Assembly (NCBI RefSeq): GCF_024626475.1
Contig: NZ_JANKHH010000007.1
Coordinates: forward strand, 434,001-498,000
Source: Parerythrobacter lacustris
GTDB lineage: Bacteria; Pseudomonadota; Alphaproteobacteria; Sphingomonadales; Sphingomonadaceae
Direction of reading: 5' to 3'
Length of the DNA: 64,000 nt
Each line of letters starts with the position of its first letter. Within the stretch, counting starts at the first letter, position 1. Of the stretch, positions 35,618 to 44,336 are shown in pieces. A program made the translations under genes and the position numbers. A model generated the notes under the pieces. It was not told the DNA's origin and searched no databases. It worked only from the letters and a program-made list of their open reading frames with translations.

Positions 35618-36027
35618 ACTTCGGGACTTACGACCAGAATGTTCATCACCGCGGTCGCGACAGGGCGTTTGCGGTCCTCTTGCCATGCCTCGACCGTCAG
35701 GTTGGCATTTCGCCTGCCGAGTTTGGTGATCCGGGCCTTCGCGTAAGTGGTCCGGTTCTTCGCGGCGGAAAGGAACTGGACGGTGATGTTTACCGGCTTC
35801 AGTTGGGGCTGGACCTCGCGGTCTGCCAGCGCGCTGCGCAGCGCGGCATAGCCTGCGGTTTCGAGCAATCCGCTCGTCGCGCCGCCATGGAACACCCCCG
35901 GTCGGCCCTCGACATTGGGCGCGAAGTCCACCGCGACGATCGGCAAGCCATCCTCTAAGGAGTCGACGGCGATACCCATCGAACGTGCGTAGGGCGGAAG
36001 CTCCGCCATTTTCTCATTGCGGGACAC
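35614..36027 (-). CDS. PaaI-type hotdog thioesterase
   Basis: The 137-residue hotdog-fold protein shows the YbgC/PaaI-like signature GVFHGGATSGLLETAGYAALRSAL and PVNITVQFLSAA. It probably hydrolyses aryl- or acyl-CoA. GTG 36027 has GGGGGA about 9 nt upstream; ATG 36009 is an internal alternative. Its start overlaps the end of the other hotdog gene by 14 nt, so the pair is co-translated and may form a heteromer. Confidence 0.88.
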   Translation of the reverse strand: MSRNEKMAELPPYARSMGIAVDSLEDGLPIVAVDFAPNVEGRPGVFHGGATSGLLETAGYAALRSALADREVQPQLKPVNITVQFLSAAKNRTTYAKARITKLGRRNANLTVEAWQEDRKRPVATAVMNILVVSPEV

Positions 36028-36469
36028 GGCGCGTATCCCCCGTGATGGTCATGAAAACCCCGGCGATATTGGCCACCGGATCGCCGGGATCGCCATCATG
36101 CGCTACCCCGCGCACGAAGGCGGCGGAGCGGGTGACCTTGTAGCATTCGGCATGCCCCACCACCGCCGCCCGCGCACGCGCCGGCCGCTGGTAGTCGACC
36201 CTCAGGTCCAGCGTGGCGATCGCCGCGAATTCCTTGCGCGCGGTCCAGATGCACAGGCCGGATGCCATGTCCATCAGGCTGACGATCGGACCCGAGGCAA
36301 GGACATGCCGGTCCGGCTCGCCCAGCAGGTCTTCGCGCCAGGGGAGTTCCAGCTCGACCCAGTTGTCACCCGCCGCCACGAACCGCAGCCCGAGCCACCC
36401 GGCGTGGCCATGCCCGAGCAGGAATTTCGCCGCGCGCGCGGGATCGAAACGGGCAACTGTCGATGTCAT
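36014..36469 (-). CDS. PaaI-type hotdog thioesterase
   Basis: The 151-residue hotdog-fold protein has RHVLASGPIVSLMDMASGLCIWTARKEFAAIATLDLRVDYQRPARA, the PaaI-type active-site helix with an Asp (VSLMDMASG). It is followed by the second hotdog gene with a 14-nt overlap. Both lie on the minus strand, convergent to the penicillin-binding protein gene. Confidence 0.88.
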   Translation of the reverse strand: MTSTVARFDPARAAKFLLGHGHAGWLGLRFVAAGDNWVELELPWREDLLGEPDRHVLASGPIVSLMDMASGLCIWTARKEFAAIATLDLRVDYQRPARARAAVVGHAECYKVTRSAAFVRGVAHDGDPGDPVANIAGVFMTITGDTRRVPQ

Positions 36470-36596
36470 CCCATTCGCTTAGGAGGAGGGCGGATGGACT
36501 TGCAATCTTCTAATTTCCTTGGCGGCGTTGCGACCCGCAATCTCGACCAGCAGCGCAGGCATTCCGTCTGCGGCTGCCAGACAAGGGGGAATGACC

Positions 36597-36761
36597 ATGC
36601 ACCTGCCCAAAATCGACCTGTCCAGCCTGCCCGACCTGCCGGAGGCCAGCGGCGCTTTCGGTTCGCTGTCCGACCTGGCTACTGCAACCACCGATGACCG
36701 GATCCTGATCATCATGGTTTACATCTATGAAATGATCCCGCCCGAAGCTCTGGTCTTCTGA
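36597..36761 (+). CDS. Small peptide of 54 residues heading an unrecognised three-gene unit
   Basis: The peptide begins MHLPKIDLSSLPDLPEASG and continues with a Gly/Ser/Ala segment, then a DD pair and a hydrophobic aromatic tail (IIMVYIYEMIPPEALVF). AAGGGGGA lies 7 nt upstream of the ATG at 36597; ATG 36591 is too close to it. It has no cysteine and no classical signal peptide. The leader-like N-terminus followed by a compact C-terminal tail, next to two cupin-like genes, is compatible with a modified peptide precursor or with a small structural subunit. Six nt separate it from the next gene. I do not recognise the family. Confidence 0.65.
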   Translation: MHLPKIDLSSLPDLPEASGAFGSLSDLATATTDDRILIIMVYIYEMIPPEALVF

Positions 36762-36767
36762 ACGGCG

Positions 36768-37724
36768 ATGCGGGTCGATCCGGCAATCACGGCGTTGCGG
36801 GGGGATGTCGCTTCGCAGCGCCGGTCGCAAGCGGCGCTCGAGGCAGTCAAGGCGGCGTGGCGGGCCGATGCCGGGGCCGGTGTGGTCGAAGGGCTGCAGC
36901 GCTACGCGCAGGGCGCAAAGCTGGGGGATTGCGCCATGCTGGCGGCAGAGTTCCTCGGATCGGACCTCGGGCGTATCCGGGAGCTTCTTTCCGGCTGGCT
37001 CGACTGCCTTTCGCGTCATCCTTTCGGCCATGTCCCTGCGCGCCATCAGTACTCCGGCGGAATCGGATTGATCCAACTCGCCGAGTCCGGCGGGGCGGCA
37101 TTGTCTCTGGTGCTGCACGAGGCGAGCTCGGCGCAAAAGGAACCTCGCACGGTCAGCTTCGTCGATGCTGAACGGCACGAATTCGTCCTCGCCGGTAAAG
37201 GTTGCGCCTCGGGTTATCGCTGGAGCGGCCGCGACGGCGATCAACCCGAAAGCCGTCAGCTTTCGCTCGAACCGGGATCCTTGGTCGCTTTGCCGGATCG
37301 GTATCAGGCGAAGCAGGTCGTTCGGGTCGACCAGTCGCTGGTCATGCTGCGCCTGAGCAGGGCACCCGAACGGCCTCGACCGAGCGTCGAGCTATGTCTA
37401 GCGGATGGCCGGATCGTCCATCGCGCCACCGGGGACCGGCGCGAAAGTTGCCGGGAAATGGCGATGGCCGTGCTGACCGCAATGGGGCGGACCGATGCGG
37501 TGCCTGCGCTCGCAGCACGTGCTTTGCTCGGGGGGTGTGAAGAGCGGTGGCAGACACTGCGGCACTGCCTGGCGCTCGACGGCAGCGAAGGCATGCGGTT
37601 GTTGCGAATGGTCGCGAGCGACACGACCGATCCGCTCAATGCCAGCGCGGCCCAGCTGCTTGCCGTGCTGGCACAGCGTTTTCCGGAATTCGCACAGGAT
37701 CGGCCCGTAGCGTGCCACGCGTAA
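36768..37724 (+). CDS. Unrecognised protein, degenerate cupin-like core plus helical C-terminus
   Basis: The 318-residue protein is not one I recognise. The central third (GGIGLIQLAESGGAALSLVLHE to SLEPGSLVALPDRYQAKQVV and QSLVMLRLSRAP) reads as cupin-type beta strands but without a full HxH metal set. The C-terminal third (MAMAVLTAMGRTDAVPALAARALLGG, then LDGSEGMRLLRMVASDTTDPLNASAAQLLAVL) looks like paired helices of a HEAT-type repeat. The layout parallels the next gene, so the two may be ancient duplicates with this one having lost metal binding. It follows the 54-aa peptide gene by 6 nt. Confidence 0.75.
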   Translation: MRVDPAITALRGDVASQRRSQAALEAVKAAWRADAGAGVVEGLQRYAQGAKLGDCAMLAAEFLGSDLGRIRELLSGWLDCLSRHPFGHVPARHQYSGGIGLIQLAESGGAALSLVLHEASSAQKEPRTVSFVDAERHEFVLAGKGCASGYRWSGRDGDQPESRQLSLEPGSLVALPDRYQAKQVVRVDQSLVMLRLSRAPERPRPSVELCLADGRIVHRATGDRRESCREMAMAVLTAMGRTDAVPALAARALLGGCEERWQTLRHCLALDGSEGMRLLRMVASDTTDPLNASAAQLLAVLAQRFPEFAQDRPVACHA

Positions 37725-37750
37725 TAGACGTTCCGACCGACGACCGGCAG

Positions 37751-38611
37751 ATGGGGGTCGAAGAGTGTGCCTCCGCAATTGCAGCCATAGGATTCGACCC
37801 CGCCTGCCCCGGCATGGTCGACGAAGTCGCCGGCCTCCTCCGAGCGCTCGGCGCGAACCGCACCTTCCTTGGCGACGGGCTCGTCGAACTGCTGGCCGAA
37901 AGCGGGAAGGGCGAGACACCGCAAAGCGCCTACAGCCCGCAATCGATCATGCTGACTTCGCCGCGCAACGGCTTTTTCCTGCGCGCCAACATCTGGCCGT
38001 CCGAACAGGACAGTTGCTTCCGCCGGAGCGGGGCACACAATTTTGCCTATGGCGCGGCGCATGATCACAATTTCGATTTCCTGACCTACGGCTATTTCGG
38101 GCCGGGCTATCGCAGCGACTATTACGAATACGATTATCACACGGTCACGGGCTATCGCGGCGAGCCAGTCGGCTTGCGCTTCATCGAGCGCAGTGCGCTT
38201 TCGCCGGGCAGGCTGATGCACTACCGGGCGCATCGCGATGTCCACGCGCAACTGCCGCCGGACAGTCTCTCGGTGTCGCTCAATGTCATGGCCTGCGAAC
38301 CGGCGCAGGGATGGCATGACCAGTATGGCTTCGACCTCACGCGCGGAACAGTGAGCAGGGTGCTCAATAGCGGTTCGACGGAAACCTTGCTGCGCATTGC
38401 CGTGGCGCTGGGTGACGAGGAGGGAGTCGGCTTGGCCGAAGACTGGGGGCGCAACCATGCGAGCGACCGGATTCGGCTCGCGTGCTTCGAAGCGCGGGCA
38501 TTAGCTGCGCATGATCCGTCCAACCGCGACACGATCTGGCGCGAGGCCGAGCGTTCGGGCAGCTTGCTGGTGAAAAAGGAAGCCGAATTGCGGCGGCGCG
38601 AATCAGCTTAA
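37751..38611 (+). CDS. Unrecognised cupin-like protein with intact histidines and helical C-terminus
   Basis: About 286 residues from ATG 37751; a GTG at 37712 overlapping the upstream gene would add 13. The core has GAHNFAYGAAHDHNFDFLTYGYFGPG, a cupin-type HxH cluster, later HYRAHRDVHAQLPPDSLSVSLNV with a further histidine on the expected return strand. Four or more histidines could bind iron or another metal, suggesting an oxygenase. The C-terminus (TLLRIAVALGDEEGVGLAEDWGRNH, DRIRLACFEARALAAHD) is helical like the preceding gene. It is unannotated by any family name I know. Its stop overlaps the ruvX stop. Confidence 0.75.
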   Translation: MGVEECASAIAAIGFDPACPGMVDEVAGLLRALGANRTFLGDGLVELLAESGKGETPQSAYSPQSIMLTSPRNGFFLRANIWPSEQDSCFRRSGAHNFAYGAAHDHNFDFLTYGYFGPGYRSDYYEYDYHTVTGYRGEPVGLRFIERSALSPGRLMHYRAHRDVHAQLPPDSLSVSLNVMACEPAQGWHDQYGFDLTRGTVSRVLNSGSTETLLRIAVALGDEEGVGLAEDWGRNHASDRIRLACFEARALAAHDPSNRDTIWREAERSGSLLVKKEAELRRRESA

Positions 38612-39093
38612 AAGGCGCTTCCGGCCAGCGCATCGATTGCGCCCTGCAGGATGATCGCGGCGGCATGGCTGTCGATCCGCTCGGCGCGCTTCCTGCGGCT
38701 GAAATCCTGCCCGATCATGTCGCGCTCGGCGCTCGCGGTCGACCAGCGTTCGTCCCACAGCAGGACCGGCAGATCGAGCGCCTGCGCGAGGTTGCGGGCA
38801 TAGGCGCGGCTCGATTGCGCGCGGGGGCCTTCGCTGCCGTCCATGTTGCGCGGAAGGCCGAGCACGATGCCCCTGATCGCGCGTTCCTGGACGATGGCGG
38901 ATAGTGCAGCGGCATCTCTCGAGAACTTGCCCTTGGGCAGGGTCTTGCCCGCGGTTGCGAAGCTCCATGCGGCATCGCAGGTTGCGATGCCGAGGGTCTT
39001 GGTGCCGAGATCGAGCCCCAGCAGTGCGCCGCCATCGCCCACTGCGGCGCCAAACTCGCTGGCGCTTTCGGTGATCAGGACGTCTTGCCCCAT
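38608..39093 (-). CDS. ruvX: Holliday junction resolvase-like / pre-16S rRNA nuclease RuvX (YqgF)
   Basis: The 161-residue RNase H-fold protein shows the family motifs LLGLDLGTKTLGIATCD (first catalytic Asp), GIVLGLPRNMDGSEGPRAQSSRAYA, PVLLWDERWSTASAERDM and RIDSHAAAIILQGAID (last catalytic Asp). In E. coli YqgF processes the 5' end of 16S rRNA. Its stop overlaps the stop of the convergent cupin-like gene and its start overlaps the DUF3089 gene by 19 nt. Confidence 0.95.
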   Translation of the reverse strand: MGQDVLITESASEFGAAVGDGGALLGLDLGTKTLGIATCDAAWSFATAGKTLPKGKFSRDAAALSAIVQERAIRGIVLGLPRNMDGSEGPRAQSSRAYARNLAQALDLPVLLWDERWSTASAERDMIGQDFSRRKRAERIDSHAAAIILQGAIDALAGSAF

Positions 39094-40211
39094 GCCTCGA
39101 CCCGCGCGATGACATCCTGCTGCACGTTCTTCCAGAACAGCGGGATGTCGTAGACATGGTAATTGTTCCCCGGCAGCACTGCGCTGCCGACTTCGGGCGG
39201 ATCGCCGATCAGCAGCAGTCCGCGCTCATCGCAGCGCGCGGGGACTGCTGCCGGGATCAACTCGCCGGTCGAATAGTCGGCCTCGGGCACCAGTGTCCCG
39301 AGATTGCGCTCGGCCGGTGCCTCGCCGTTGACCGAGCCGGTTAGCGGATTGATGCACAGGATCCGGCTTTCGCCCCGCGGCTTGCCATCGAAACCGATCG
39401 ATCCGGCATAGGTCTCGAGCAGCGCGCTTGGGTCCGCCGGCTCGGCGAAGCTCGACCAGCTCAGAATGCAGCCCGGTTGGCCAGGTGTCGCGCAAGCCGG
39501 GAAGCCGAGGGCAGGGAGATCTTGCTCGACCGAAATCGGCCAGCCGATTGCATACACTGCGGCAACTCTCGGAGCGATGTCGCTGCCCGCTACCTCTTCG
39601 CGCAGCAACCGCAACAGGTGGAGGGCACCCTGACTGTGTCCGACCAGTACGATCGGCGTGTTCTGATCCACGCTGGCCACGAAGAAGCCGTAAGCTTGTT
39701 TCACATCGCGATAGGCGGCATCGATCGCCTTCTGGCCTTCCTCCCCCTTGGTGAGGAAACTTCCCATCGTTGCCTGACGGTATCTCGGGGCCCAGATCTC
39801 GCTTGCTGCGTTGAACGGGCTGGCCATGCCCTTGACGTAGATTCTGGCGACGTTCTGCGACTGCGGGTCGTCTATCGGCGCGTTCCAGTTTGCGCGGTCG
39901 AGATAGCTGGTCGGGTGGATGAAAAAGACCGCGAAATCGGGGGCGTCGTCCACCGGAAGCGGCATGGCCACCCCGTCGCGAACTTGGGCAGGCTGCCAGC
40001 GCGCCGGATCGCCCGTTCCCATCCCGGGGCGCGACAGCCACATCTTCGGGTCGTTATAGGCGTTGGTGTCGAGCGGTTGCTGCTCGACGAAATCGCCCGA
40101 CGGCACCAGAGCGAGCTCGGTCAGTTCCTTCGACCAGATGGTGAGCGCGATCAGCCCCAGCACCGCAACCATGATCAGCCCGGCAACGAGATAGAGAAAC
40201 TTGCGCGCCAC
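39075..40211 (-). CDS. DUF3089 alpha/beta hydrolase-like protein
   Basis: The 378-residue protein has an N-terminal membrane anchor (LYLVAGLIMVAVLGLIALTIW, approximately residues 6-26) and a DUF3089 domain with the lipase-type nucleophile elbow IVLVGHSQGALHLLRLL, plus FAVFFIHPTSYLD and NNYHVYDIPLFWKN near the end. It is predicted to be a membrane-tethered esterase facing the periplasm. The start is GTG 40211, overlapping the AI-2E-type gene stop by one base. Confidence 0.88.
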   Translation of the reverse strand: MARKFLYLVAGLIMVAVLGLIALTIWSKELTELALVPSGDFVEQQPLDTNAYNDPKMWLSRPGMGTGDPARWQPAQVRDGVAMPLPVDDAPDFAVFFIHPTSYLDRANWNAPIDDPQSQNVARIYVKGMASPFNAASEIWAPRYRQATMGSFLTKGEEGQKAIDAAYRDVKQAYGFFVASVDQNTPIVLVGHSQGALHLLRLLREEVAGSDIAPRVAAVYAIGWPISVEQDLPALGFPACATPGQPGCILSWSSFAEPADPSALLETYAGSIGFDGKPRGESRILCINPLTGSVNGEAPAERNLGTLVPEADYSTGELIPAAVPARCDERGLLLIGDPPEVGSAVLPGNNYHVYDIPLFWKNVQQDVIARVEAWGKTS

Positions 40212-41299
40212 TATGAACCCTCTGACATCATTGCCTGATATGCCTCTTCATTGCGTTCGGCCCGCCGTTCGAGCGCGACCTTGATCATCGCCAGCAACGG
40301 GTCCGCCAGGAACAACCCGAGGATGCCGAACAGGATCCCCATGATCAGCTGCGAAGCCAGCACCATGGCCGGGGCGAGGTCGACCGTCTTCTTCGCAATC
40401 AGCGGGATGATCACATAGCCATCGAAGGTCTGGACAAGGAAATAGACGATGATGGTGTAGATACCCATGTCCGTCCCGCCGGAAAAGCCGACCATCACCA
40501 TCAGTCCGCCCGCGATGAGTGCGCCAAGGTTGGGGATGAAGGCGAGCAACCCGGTCAGGATCGCCAGCAGCGCCGCCATCGGCACCCCGTAAAGCGCGAG
40601 CATGATCCAGGTGAAAACCCCTTCGAACACCATGCCGACGAGCCTGCCGGCCATCAGGCGCCGCATGGTGTAGCCCATCCGCGAAGCCGTTTCGAAGAAC
40701 TCGGCACGGCGGTGCCGTGGCAACATCCAGGCCACCGAACGTTCGTAGAGTTGCGGCTCCATGGCGACATAGATGCCGATGATCGCGATCAGGAAAATCG
40801 TGCTTAGCCCGCCCAGCAGCCCGCCAATCGCGCGGGTAACCGTGCCGACGCCGCTCATCAGATTTCCGGCAATGCCCTGCAGATCGGTCTGGCTGACGTC
40901 GAAACCCTGCGTTTGCAGCCACGCGATCCCGGCATTGATTTGCGCCTGCACGATGGTCGGCAGCGCCGCCGCCTCGCGCGAAATCTGCGAGCCGGCGTAC
41001 ATCGCCAGCCAATAGAAAAATCCGGCGGTCGCCCCGATCACGATCAGCACCAGCCACATGCGGCTGAGCGGCAGGACCCGGCCGAGCAGGCGCGCTCCGC
41101 CGTCGATCATCGCAGCGAACACCATCGCACCAAAGATCACCAGCAGCGATTGCGAGATATAGATCGCGAGGATCACTGCCCCCACGACCAGCGTCCAGAC
41201 GAACGCCCGCTGGGCTTCGAACCGCAATTCAGGATTGTCGATCCGCGACGGGCTCGATCCGAGATCGTCGTTCCCGGCGGCCTCGTGCGGATCGCTCAT
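40211..41299 (-). CDS. AI-2E family transporter (PerM/YdiK-like permease)
   Basis: The 362-residue polytopic protein has about eight membrane segments and the family end motif LVQTFDGYVIIPLIAKKTVDLAPAMVL followed by GILGLFLADPLLAMIKV. Members are putative efflux permeases; transport of autoinducer-2 is shown only for some relatives, so substrate is open. ATG 41299 is selected ([12 protein letters not shown]); its start overlaps the lepB stop by 4 nt (ATGA). Confidence 0.9.
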   Translation of the reverse strand: MSDPHEAAGNDDLGSSPSRIDNPELRFEAQRAFVWTLVVGAVILAIYISQSLLVIFGAMVFAAMIDGGARLLGRVLPLSRMWLVLIVIGATAGFFYWLAMYAGSQISREAAALPTIVQAQINAGIAWLQTQGFDVSQTDLQGIAGNLMSGVGTVTRAIGGLLGGLSTIFLIAIIGIYVAMEPQLYERSVAWMLPRHRRAEFFETASRMGYTMRRLMAGRLVGMVFEGVFTWIMLALYGVPMAALLAILTGLLAFIPNLGALIAGGLMVMVGFSGGTDMGIYTIIVYFLVQTFDGYVIIPLIAKKTVDLAPAMVLASQLIMGILFGILGLFLADPLLAMIKVALERRAERNEEAYQAMMSEGS

Positions 41300-42168
41300 T
41301 CGCTTGCCTTGCTCTCGTCGATGGTCGGACGCAGTGTCGTCCATGCGCGCTTCCCGCGCAAGGCACCCGGCCAGGTCAAAGGGTTCCAGCTGGCCGTGCC
41401 ATCGAGCGAAAAGGTGATGAACTCGGCCCGCCCGCCGACATTCTCCAGCGGCACCGGGCCGCCCAGACCCTGTTCCAGATCGGATGCACGGCTATCGGCT
41501 GAATGGTCGCGGTTGTCGCCCATCATGAAGATGTGTCCGGAAGGAATTTTCGTGGGCGGATATTCGTCGAGTCTTTGCCGAACGTGATCGATCACCAGAT
41601 AGGTCGCGCCATTGGGCAATGTTTCGCGCATGACCGGGAGCTCGTAGACCTCGCGCCCGTCCTCCAGCGTTTTGCGATAAACGTCGAAATAGCCGAGGCA
41701 GGTGACCTGGTCGCACAGTTGCGCATCGTCCACCGGGATGCGGATTGCCGGTTCGACTTCCTGCGGAACCGGCTTGCCGTTGAGGATGATCTGCCCCTTA
41801 CGCACTTCGATCGTATCGCCCGGCAGGCCGACCACGCGCTTGATATAGTCCTCGTCGCGGCTCGGCGGCACGGCGATCACCACGTCGCCATATTCGGGTG
41901 TGCCCGGCCAGACGCGCCAGTCGCCGCGCGGCAGGACGTGGAACGATGCCGAGACCCACGACCAGCCGTAGGGATATTTGCTAACCACCAGCCGGTCCCC
42001 GACCAGCAGGTTGGGCACCATCGAGGTCGACGGAATGTAGAATGGCTTGGCGATGAAGCTGTGGAAGCCGAGCACCGCGAGCAGCATCAGCGCGAGGCCG
42101 CGGATTTCAGCGAGCCAGTTGATCGGTTCTTTCGTCTTGTCGGTCACGGCGGAGGGTTCGTTACTCAA
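41296..42168 (-). CDS. lepB: Signal peptidase I
   Basis: The 290-residue type I leader peptidase removes signal peptides from exported proteins at the periplasmic face. It has one N-terminal membrane segment, the catalytic Ser in [22 protein letters not shown] (near residue 49), the catalytic Lys in [17 protein letters not shown] (near 105) and the late [17 protein letters not shown] box. TTG 42168 overlaps the acpS stop; GTG 42147 is an alternative. It is followed without gap by the permease gene. Confidence 0.95.
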   Translation of the reverse strand: MSNEPSAVTDKTKEPINWLAEIRGLALMLLAVLGFHSFIAKPFYIPSTSMVPNLLVGDRLVVSKYPYGWSWVSASFHVLPRGDWRVWPGTPEYGDVVIAVPPSRDEDYIKRVVGLPGDTIEVRKGQIILNGKPVPQEVEPAIRIPVDDAQLCDQVTCLGYFDVYRKTLEDGREVYELPVMRETLPNGATYLVIDHVRQRLDEYPPTKIPSGHIFMMGDNRDHSADSRASDLEQGLGGPVPLENVGGRAEFITFSLDGTASWNPLTWPGALRGKRAWTTLRPTIDESKASE

Positions 42169-42566
42169 AGCAGGCGCGCCTCGATGATGACATAGGCCTG
42201 CGCCCATGGATGGTCGTCGGTGAGGGTAAGGTGAATGACGGCCTCATGGCCATCCGGGGTGATTTCGGCAAGCCGTTTCGCCGCGCCGCCCTCGAGCTTG
42301 AGTGTCGGCGCGCCCGAGGGCGCATTAACCACGCCGATATCCTTCATGAACACCCCGCGCCGGAAGCCGGTGCCGACCGCCTTGGAGAATGCCTCCTTGG
42401 CGGCGAAGCGCTTGGCGTAAGTTCCGGCGATGGTGAAGGGACGCCGCCGTGCCTTGGCGCGCTCGACATCGGTGAAGACGCGGTTCTCGAACCGTTCTCC
42501 GAACCGATCGAGCGAGTTCTGGATGCGCTCGATATTGCACAGGTCGGAGCCGACACCGATGATCAT
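42165..42566 (-). CDS. acpS: Holo-[acyl-carrier-protein] synthase
   Basis: AcpS transfers the 4'-phosphopantetheine arm from CoA to acyl carrier protein. The 133-residue protein shows [36 protein letters not shown] and the signature [18 protein letters not shown], with the Asp and Glu Mg2+ ligands in place. Its stop overlaps the lepB start. A spacer of about 256 bp rich in hairpins separates it from pdxJ upstream. Confidence 0.95.
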   Translation of the reverse strand: MIIGVGSDLCNIERIQNSLDRFGERFENRVFTDVERAKARRRPFTIAGTYAKRFAAKEAFSKAVGTGFRRGVFMKDIGVVNAPSGAPTLKLEGGAAKRLAEITPDGHEAVIHLTLTDDHPWAQAYVIIEARLL

Positions 42567-42584
42567 GGTTTGTTTGCCATTCGC

Positions 42585-42790
42585 ACGCCCATCCGGGCGT
42601 ACGTCCTCGGCGCTGTTTCGACCCGTGCCGGGTCGAGCGCCTGCGGGCGGGCAGTCGCCCTTGCGGCCCATCGGGCCGTCGTCCCGAAACAAGCAAGCGG
42701 GGAAGCGCCGGGCGCGGCGCGACCAGCGACGCCAGCGCGCGACTGCGCGCCGCCGCCTCTGCGGCGAAGCCAAGCGGGCCGGATGGCCCG
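42585..42790. repeat. Chain of small perfect hairpins between pdxJ and acpS
   Basis: Seven perfect 5-7 bp hairpins follow one another: 42585-42600, 42619-42635, 42645-42660, 42664-42678, 42735-42750, 42751-42766 and 42775-42790. Most have 3-4 nt loops. An outer pair TGTTTCG (42614-42620) and CGAAACA (42685-42691) encloses three of them, so the minus-strand transcript could fold as a multibranched RNA. It has a small open frame on the minus strand without Shine-Dalgarno or protein-like composition. From memory, related GGCCCGATGGGCC-type strings recur between sphingomonad genes, so it may also be a dispersed repeat. Confidence 0.7.
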
Positions 42791-42822
42791 CACCCGGCGT
42801 TTGAGGGGCGAAAGCAAAAGAC

Positions 42823-43563
42823 TCACCGCGCCTCATCCATTATTTCGCGCATCTGGCGCACCGCTTGTTCAAGCCCAACGAACACCGCCTCGCCGACGAG
42901 GTAATGCCCGATGTTGAGCTCGGCGAGCTGCGGGATCGCGGCGATCGGCTGGACGTTCTCGTAGGTCAGCCCGTGGCCCGCGTGCGGTTCGATGCCGTTC
43001 TTGGCGGCAAGGGCGGAGAGATCGGCAATGCCCTTCAGTTCGCTCGCGACCCGCTCCCGGTCGCCATCGAGGAAGGCGTGGGCGTAGCCGCCGGTATGGA
43101 ATTCGACCACCGGCGCGCCGAGCCGCAGCGCGGCATCGAGCTGGCGCTCGTTGGCCTCGATGAACAGGCTCACCCGGATGCCCGCCTCCTTGAGGCGGTC
43201 GATAATCGGCACCAGCGTGTTGTGCAGCCCCGCCGCGTCGAGCCCACCCTCGGTGGTGCGCTCCTCGCGCTTTTCGGGCACGATGCAGGCGGCGTGCGGC
43301 TTGTGCCGCAAGGCGATCGCCAGCATCTCCTCGGTCGCCGCCATCTCGAGATTGAGCGGCAAGTCGGTCGCCGTCTGGATGCGCGCGAGGTCTTCGTCGC
43401 GGATATGCCGCCGGTCTTCGCGCAAATGCGCGGTGATCCCGTCGCCGCCGACCGCCGCGACGATCTCCGCCGCGCGCACCGGATCGGGATGATCGCCCCC
43501 GCGCGCGTTACGGATGGTCGCGACGTGGTCGATGTTGACCCCGAGACGAAGACGACCGCTCAC
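42823..43563 (-). CDS. pdxJ: Pyridoxine 5'-phosphate synthase
   Basis: PdxJ condenses 1-deoxyxylulose 5-phosphate with 3-amino-2-oxopropyl phosphate to give pyridoxine 5'-phosphate (vitamin B6). The 246-residue TIM-barrel protein begins [18 protein letters not shown] and shows [37 protein letters not shown] and [12 protein letters not shown] 43563 overlaps the pyrE stop by one base, so pyrE-pdxJ are translationally coupled. Confidence 0.97.
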   Translation of the reverse strand: MSGRLRLGVNIDHVATIRNARGGDHPDPVRAAEIVAAVGGDGITAHLREDRRHIRDEDLARIQTATDLPLNLEMAATEEMLAIALRHKPHAACIVPEKREERTTEGGLDAAGLHNTLVPIIDRLKEAGIRVSLFIEANERQLDAALRLGAPVVEFHTGGYAHAFLDGDRERVASELKGIADLSALAAKNGIEPHAGHGLTYENVQPIAAIPQLAELNIGHYLVGEAVFVGLEQAVRQMREIMDEAR

Positions 43564-44141
43564 TACTTCCGGCTCCCCGGCTTGGTGACGGGCACGGCGG
43601 CAAGCGCCTCCGGCACCTCGTCGTCGGCGTAGGTCGGGAAATTGATTTCGACCAGCGGATAGAACGGCACGCCGAGATCGACCGAGCCGGCGGAACGGTC
43701 GATCAGTGCGACTTCGGCCAGCACCTCGCCGCCCTCGCGCGAGACAGCCTCGATCGCCTCGCGGCTCGACAGGCCGGTGGTGACCACATCCTCCACCATC
43801 AGCACCCTGGTGCCGGGTGCGAGCGCGAAGCCGCGCCGCAGGTGGAACACACCGTCCGGGCGTTCGAGGAACATCGCATCCTTTCCCAGCGCTCGGCCCA
43901 TCTCATGGCCGATGATCAGCCCGCCCATTGCAGGCGAGATCACCGCGTCGATCTGGCTGCGCAACTCGCGCGGCAATCTGGCCGCCAGAGCGACTGCCAG
44001 CCGCCCGGCGCGTTCGGGATTCATCAGCACCCGCGCGCATTGCAGATAATAGGCGCTGTGCCGCCCGGAGGAGAGCATGAAATGGCCTTCGAGCAAGGCC
44101 CCGCAAGCGCGGAATTCGGACAGGACTTCATCTTCGGTCAT
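43563..44141 (-). CDS. pyrE: Orotate phosphoribosyltransferase
   Basis: PyrE converts orotate and PRPP to orotidine 5'-phosphate in pyrimidine synthesis. The 192-residue protein has AGALLEGHFMLSSGRHS-type start, VISPAMGGLIIGHEMGRALG and the PRPP loop LMVEDVVTTGLSSREAI. ATG 44141 (MTEDEVLSEF) gives the usual length; an upstream ATG at 44180 would add 13 residues. It is divergent from ctaC. Confidence 0.96.
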   Translation of the reverse strand: MTEDEVLSEFRACGALLEGHFMLSSGRHSAYYLQCARVLMNPERAGRLAVALAARLPRELRSQIDAVISPAMGGLIIGHEMGRALGKDAMFLERPDGVFHLRRGFALAPGTRVLMVEDVVTTGLSSREAIEAVSREGGEVLAEVALIDRSAGSVDLGVPFYPLVEINFPTYADDEVPEALAAVPVTKPGSRK

Positions 44142-44336
44142 GGGGAAAGTCGTTAGCCCTTCAATGGTTGGAATCGACATGTCGCCAGAGGGGCAACAGC
44201 ACTTGCGGATTTTTCTCCTATAAGCGCTTGAGACGGGGGGCAAGCATGCGTATAGGCCGCGCATTGTTCCCCCCTTCCGGGGGCTGAGCGGCTGTATTCG
44301 GTCGCATCCGGTTACTGGCAGAGAGCATTGAAAACA

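Noticed and set aside
33380-35686. Long open frame antisense to the penicillin-binding protein gene
   Set aside because: A high-GC shadow frame; the plus-strand frame holds all PBP catalytic motifs.
42563-42826. Small arginine/alanine-rich protein on the minus strand in the pdxJ-acpS spacer
   Set aside because: Its frame is created by GC-rich hairpins, it has no ribosome-binding site and its composition is not protein-like.
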